From Nitrosomonas sp. (GTDB lineage: Bacteria > Pseudomonadota > Gammaproteobacteria > Burkholderiales > Nitrosomonadaceae), in the NCBI RefSeq assembly GCF_022842015.1, contig NZ_JALHQJ010000013.1, forward strand, positions 1-47,820: a stretch of 47,820 nt of DNA, written 5' to 3'. Shown here piece after piece: positions 44,800-47,820 of the stretch (within the stretch, counting starts at the first letter, position 1; each line of letters starts with the position of its first letter). The notes beneath the pieces were generated by a model. It saw nothing but the letters and a program-made list of their open reading frames with translations, searched no databases and was not told the DNA's origin. A program made the position numbers and the translations under genes.

Positions 44800-46635
44800 T
44801 TAGCCCAGAATATCCCAACGCACCATCATGGCGTGGTCTTCATGGATCATATTGTGGCAATGCATCACATACTTGCCTGGGAAATCCCGGAATCGTATGA
44901 ATATTCTTACCTTCTCATTCGGGCCTAACCGATAAACATCCTTGCGGCCTTTTTCATACCCCGGCACCGGCACTTCAGCATTACTGACGTAACGATTCAG
45001 GATCTGCCCTTCTTCGAAGTGAATATGAACCGGATGACTCCAACCACCGGATGGATTATCCAATTCCCAAATCTCAGAACTGCCCAGTCCTATATTCGCA
45101 GCGGCTGAGTGAACGTTCATGAATTTGTCATTGATCGCCCACATGCCATTTTTCCGCTCGAATCGCCAGGTTCTCACCGGAGCAGCCGCAATTTCTGCTG
45201 CGGTCGGTCTGCGAATCGGGCGCAGCGTGGCCGGAACTCGACTGACATCCGGCTCATCCGGCTCGCGATCAACGATGATCTTGAGCACCCGCATGCCGGG
45301 TCCTTTGACGCCTTTTGGCCCGCGCGAGCTGGTTTGTTCCCAGCGATTGACCAGGTAAAGCTCCGTGCCAATTGGATACGCAGAAAAATCCACCACGATA
45401 TCCGCACGTTCGGCCACACTCAAGCGGATATTCTTCAAGTTCAGCAGCGGCTTCGGCAGCAAATTGCCATCATTGGCGATATAGGTGAAAGATTGCTGCA
45501 CATTGTTAGCCGTCACTAAATGGAATTGATAAAAACGTGAAGGCCCGGCATTGAGCAGCCGCAGGCGATACTTGCGGCTGGCCACTCTCAGCACCGGCTC
45601 GATCAAGCCATTGACCGTCACCTTATCGCCCAACGTGCCTTCCGGATCAAACTGATCGTGCACTTGTATCGTATCTGCACCAAAGCGCTTATCCTGGAAT
45701 GCCAACGGATAATCATATTCATGGCTGGGCAACCGCAACGCTTTCGGATTAGGATCATGCTCATTGCCTGAATCCAGCTCATCGTAGATCAGGTAAAAAC
45801 CAGCCATCCCGCGGTTAGCATTGGCCGCGGTAAAATCCATGCAATGGTCGTGATACCACAGCGTCCCTAACGCTTCGCGCTTATCGCCGCCCACTGGGTT
45901 GCTCGGGCTTTTGGGAAATTCGTCCAACCCCGCATACACATTGGGGTAAAAATGGTCATAGAAATCTCCAGGGGTACTTATCGTAGGTCCGGCCTTTGTT
46001 TTACTGAAATAGTCACCTGGAAAACCATCACTCTCCGAAGGTGTATGCAAATTATGCAAATGCAGGCTGATCTCCGGCGTGCCGTAACCACTATGATCTG
46101 CCGGTAAATCATTGTACAAACGCACAATGACCGGGCGCCCATAACGTGCATGGATGGTTGGATTTGAAGTATCATCGTCGCCTACGTAATGCCATACCAG
46201 TTGTCTTGCATAATCCGGATGAAATTCATGGCCTTCTATCGGTTTAACCCGTAACACGTAGGTATCCGCTTGCCCCGGTTGCAGCTGATGCTGACCAAAG
46301 AAATCATGCCAGCGTTGATGATTTCCACGCCCGCATTCTCCATTTGTAAGATTAGGAGTACCCTGCGGAGACAAGGCGCCACTCGCCAGATCAGTTTGCT
46401 CCAGCGGTTCAATTGCTTCGGGCAACTCCCTCAGCCAAGGTGTGGTTGGTGGGCTGGGTGGCAGCGGTTCATCCGGAATAACCTCCTGCGCTACGCTTTT
46501 GCGCGAGGTTAGAATAGCTGGCGCGGCCAGAATCGTGGCCCCTGTCGTTTTAAAAAACGCACGCCGTGATTCATTCGGTGGAGAGTCCGAGTCAGTAACG
46601 TTGCCTAAATTAGATTCATATTCTCCGCTTTTCAT
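44800..46635 (-). CDS. Tat-exported CotA-like multicopper oxidase, copy C
   Basis: 611 residues. Tat motif ESRRAFFK and the four copper segments are intact. The C-terminal two thirds are close to copy A (NRWEQTSSRGPKG, TWRFERKNGMWAIN). Residues ~83-120 differ strongly from both others (SGALSPQGTPNLTNGECGRG, then NHQRWHDFFGQHQLQPG) and are a few residues shorter. The upstream region is also the most diverged of the three, and the ribosome-binding site is GGGGAGGG. Confidence 0.93.
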   Translation of the reverse strand: MKSGEYESNLGNVTDSDSPPNESRRAFFKTTGATILAAPAILTSRKSVAQEVIPDEPLPPSPPTTPWLRELPEAIEPLEQTDLASGALSPQGTPNLTNGECGRGNHQRWHDFFGQHQLQPGQADTYVLRVKPIEGHEFHPDYARQLVWHYVGDDDTSNPTIHARYGRPVIVRLYNDLPADHSGYGTPEISLHLHNLHTPSESDGFPGDYFSKTKAGPTISTPGDFYDHFYPNVYAGLDEFPKSPSNPVGGDKREALGTLWYHDHCMDFTAANANRGMAGFYLIYDELDSGNEHDPNPKALRLPSHEYDYPLAFQDKRFGADTIQVHDQFDPEGTLGDKVTVNGLIEPVLRVASRKYRLRLLNAGPSRFYQFHLVTANNVQQSFTYIANDGNLLPKPLLNLKNIRLSVAERADIVVDFSAYPIGTELYLVNRWEQTSSRGPKGVKGPGMRVLKIIVDREPDEPDVSRVPATLRPIRRPTAAEIAAAPVRTWRFERKNGMWAINDKFMNVHSAAANIGLGSSEIWELDNPSGGWSHPVHIHFEEGQILNRYVSNAEVPVPGYEKGRKDVYRLGPNEKVRIFIRFRDFPGKYVMHCHNMIHEDHAMMVRWDILG

Positions 46636-46674
46636 AAAAATACCCTCCCCAAAGTTAATTTTCTAAATTAAGTC

Positions 46675-46763
46675 GCACTTTGCGTGCATCTTGATTATGT
46701 ATAGGCCCTGAAAAAAAATTATTGACACCCATCAACTAAAGTAGCTGTTGATGGATGTCATCC
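46675..46763 (-). promoter_or_regulatory. upstream control region of oxidase C with conserved palindromes
   Basis: GCAC-TTTGC-GTGC at 46675-46687, CATCAACT at 46730-46737 and GGATGTCATCC at 46753-46763, 118 bases from the start. Here CATCAAC also pairs with GTTGATG downstream. The surrounding sequence has diverged, so the conserved pieces stand out. Confidence 0.5.
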
Positions 46764-46776
46764 CCTTTTCCGGTGT

Positions 46777-47820
46777 TTACAACACCAGATCTCCCACAAC
46801 AAGCGTTGGTGTTCCCGCCAACAGAATCTGGAATTCAGGAGCACTATCTCCAGCCGTGTTACCTTCCAGCACACCCGTTAACGGGTCATAACGTAGCTGA
46901 CTCCTACCGCTGAAAGCATTAGCTCCGACAAAGATAAATGCTTGATTACCTGGAAACGCCGCGGTTGTATTACCATCGATCGCACTCAGGTCTATCGTAT
47001 CGGTCCCGCTCACAAAGTCGGTGATGGTGTCTCTATTTGCAGGATTGGAATGGGCCACTGCTGCCAGATAACTAAAGGTATCTGCACCCGCTCCGCCGGT
47101 TAAAATATCGACCGCTGCACCACCAATCAGCGTATCGTTGCCATCACCGCCATTGAGCGTATCGATTCCGGCTCCGCCATTGAGCGTGTTGTTGGCGCTG
47201 TTACCGATAATAATATTGGCCAAACCATTGCCGGTACCATTGATCGCATTGCCCCCGGTCAGTGTGAGATTCTCGACATTGGCAAGAAGCGTGTATGTCA
47301 CCGCGCTTTCGACCGTGTCGATGCCTTGATTCGCTAACTCGGTAATCGTGACCGGCAGACTACCAATCACATAGGTGTCGTTATCCAAACCACCCCTGAG
47401 CGTATCGGTACCACCCCCTGAAATCAGTGTATCGTTACCTGCCAAGCCCGTGAGTATGTTGTTGCTGGCGTTGCCGGTTAACACGTTGTCCAGAGTATTA
47501 CCCGTGCCGTTGGGTGCAGTTCCTGTCAGCGTCAGGTTCTCCAGGTTCAGACCCAATGTGTAGGTCACCGAGCTTTCGACCGTATCAGTACCGCCGCCAG
47601 CAAGTTCGGTAATCGTATCGGTCGTGGTATCAACGATATAGGTATCGTTACCCGAGCCGCCATTTAACACATCCACACCGCCCAAGCCATTCAGCGTGTC
47701 ATTGCCAGGCAAGGCCAACAGAACATCATTGCCCGCTGTACCCACTAGATTATCGTCGCCGTTAGTGCCGACAATAGCAACCCTGTCCGCAAACTGCAGC
47801 CGCTCGACGTTACGAACCCT
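46777..47820 (-). CDS. RTX calcium-binding repeat protein, N-terminus outside window
   Basis: The frame is open to the right edge (347 codons seen), and a GTG at 47745 is only an internal codon: upstream it still reads NVERLQFADRVAIVGTNGDD. Repeats GGxGxDxLx alternate with blocks of the form VESSVTYTLGLNLENLTLTG, at least three in tandem. The C-terminal ~95 residues (LTGGAGADTFSYLAAV, DFVSGTDTIDLSAIDG, LRYDPLTGVLEGNTAGD) form the serralysin-type end used by type I secretion. It is 141 bases upstream of oxidase C on the same strand. Confidence 0.85.
   Translation of the reverse strand, partial: RVRNVERLQFADRVAIVGTNGDDNLVGTAGNDVLLALPGNDTLNGLGGVDVLNGGSGNDTYIVDTTTDTITELAGGGTDTVESSVTYTLGLNLENLTLTGTAPNGTGNTLDNVLTGNASNNILTGLAGNDTLISGGGTDTLRGGLDNDTYVIGSLPVTITELANQGIDTVESAVTYTLLANVENLTLTGGNAINGTGNGLANIIIGNSANNTLNGGAGIDTLNGGDGNDTLIGGAAVDILTGGAGADTFSYLAAVAHSNPANRDTITDFVSGTDTIDLSAIDGNTTAAFPGNQAFIFVGANAFSGRSQLRYDPLTGVLEGNTAGDSAPEFQILLAGTPTLVVGDLVL

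Larger units (their letters stand above)
37898..46763. repeat. three tandem ~3-kb direct repeats (oxidase-chaperone units)
   Basis: Oxidase starts lie at 40464, 43607 and 46635, giving periods of 3143 and 3028 bases. Each unit carries control region, oxidase, chaperone and (in B and C) the same terminator. No transposase or integrase lies inside or between the units. Confidence 0.9.

Overview
The window looks like a chromosomal segment of a betaproteobacterium, most like Nitrosomonadaceae. The reasons are the housekeeping block hslV-hslU, xerC-DUF484-dapF and ribF-ileS-lspA, a DUF3330 protein, RTX proteins and copper-oxidase genes. The genus is an inference from protein recognition, not from a search.

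Positions 1 to about 11923 are the early half of a lambdoid prophage, drawn in mirror image to the usual lambda map. Leftward from a PR-like promoter run a YdaS/Cro-like gene, a CII-type (CP76) regulator, a tiny ORF, an HNH nuclease, a DUF1376 replication protein, a lambda P-like protein, a small HTH protein and an exported protein cut by the window edge. Rightward run a short CI-like repressor, a terminator, and then a PL-like promoter driving tiny membrane/unknown ORFs, a Fe-S exonuclease, a RecT-like annealing protein, unknown proteins, a protein with an RMF-like tail, a Rad50-like ATPase, a 29-residue membrane peptide, a putative excisionase and an integrase. Both promoters carry TTAGG-N5-CCTAA operators inside the -35/-10 spacer. 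The prophage ends at the 3' end of a serine-type tRNA (11899-11923). From there to 12800 lies a graveyard: the tail of an older, inverted integrase, an ORF with an internal stop, and a broken IS256-like transposase.

Positions 12802-36175 are ordinary chromosome. They hold a NAD(P)H:FAD reductase, a NYN/LOTUS RNA-binding protein, a flavin monooxygenase, SelO, a glyoxalase-fold protein, DUF3330, three small envelope proteins, the ribF-ileS-lspA operon, an RTX protein, an ovothiol pair (ovoA and an ovoB-like lyase, overlapping by 4 bases), dapE, hslVU, the dapF-DUF484-xerC run and a GNAT acetyltransferase relic.

Positions 36438-46763 hold the most unusual part: three tandem copies of a two-gene unit. 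Each unit encodes a Tat-exported CotA-like multicopper oxidase followed by a Tat-type SCO1/SenC copper chaperone. Copies A and C are intact. In copy B the oxidase is intact, but the chaperone has lost its start, 51 internal codons and its proper C-terminus. Copy A is followed by a unique exported 456-residue protein. Each oxidase has the same palindromes at the same distance upstream. Short blocks of near identity next to diverged blocks suggest continuing gene conversion. A second RTX protein runs off the right edge.
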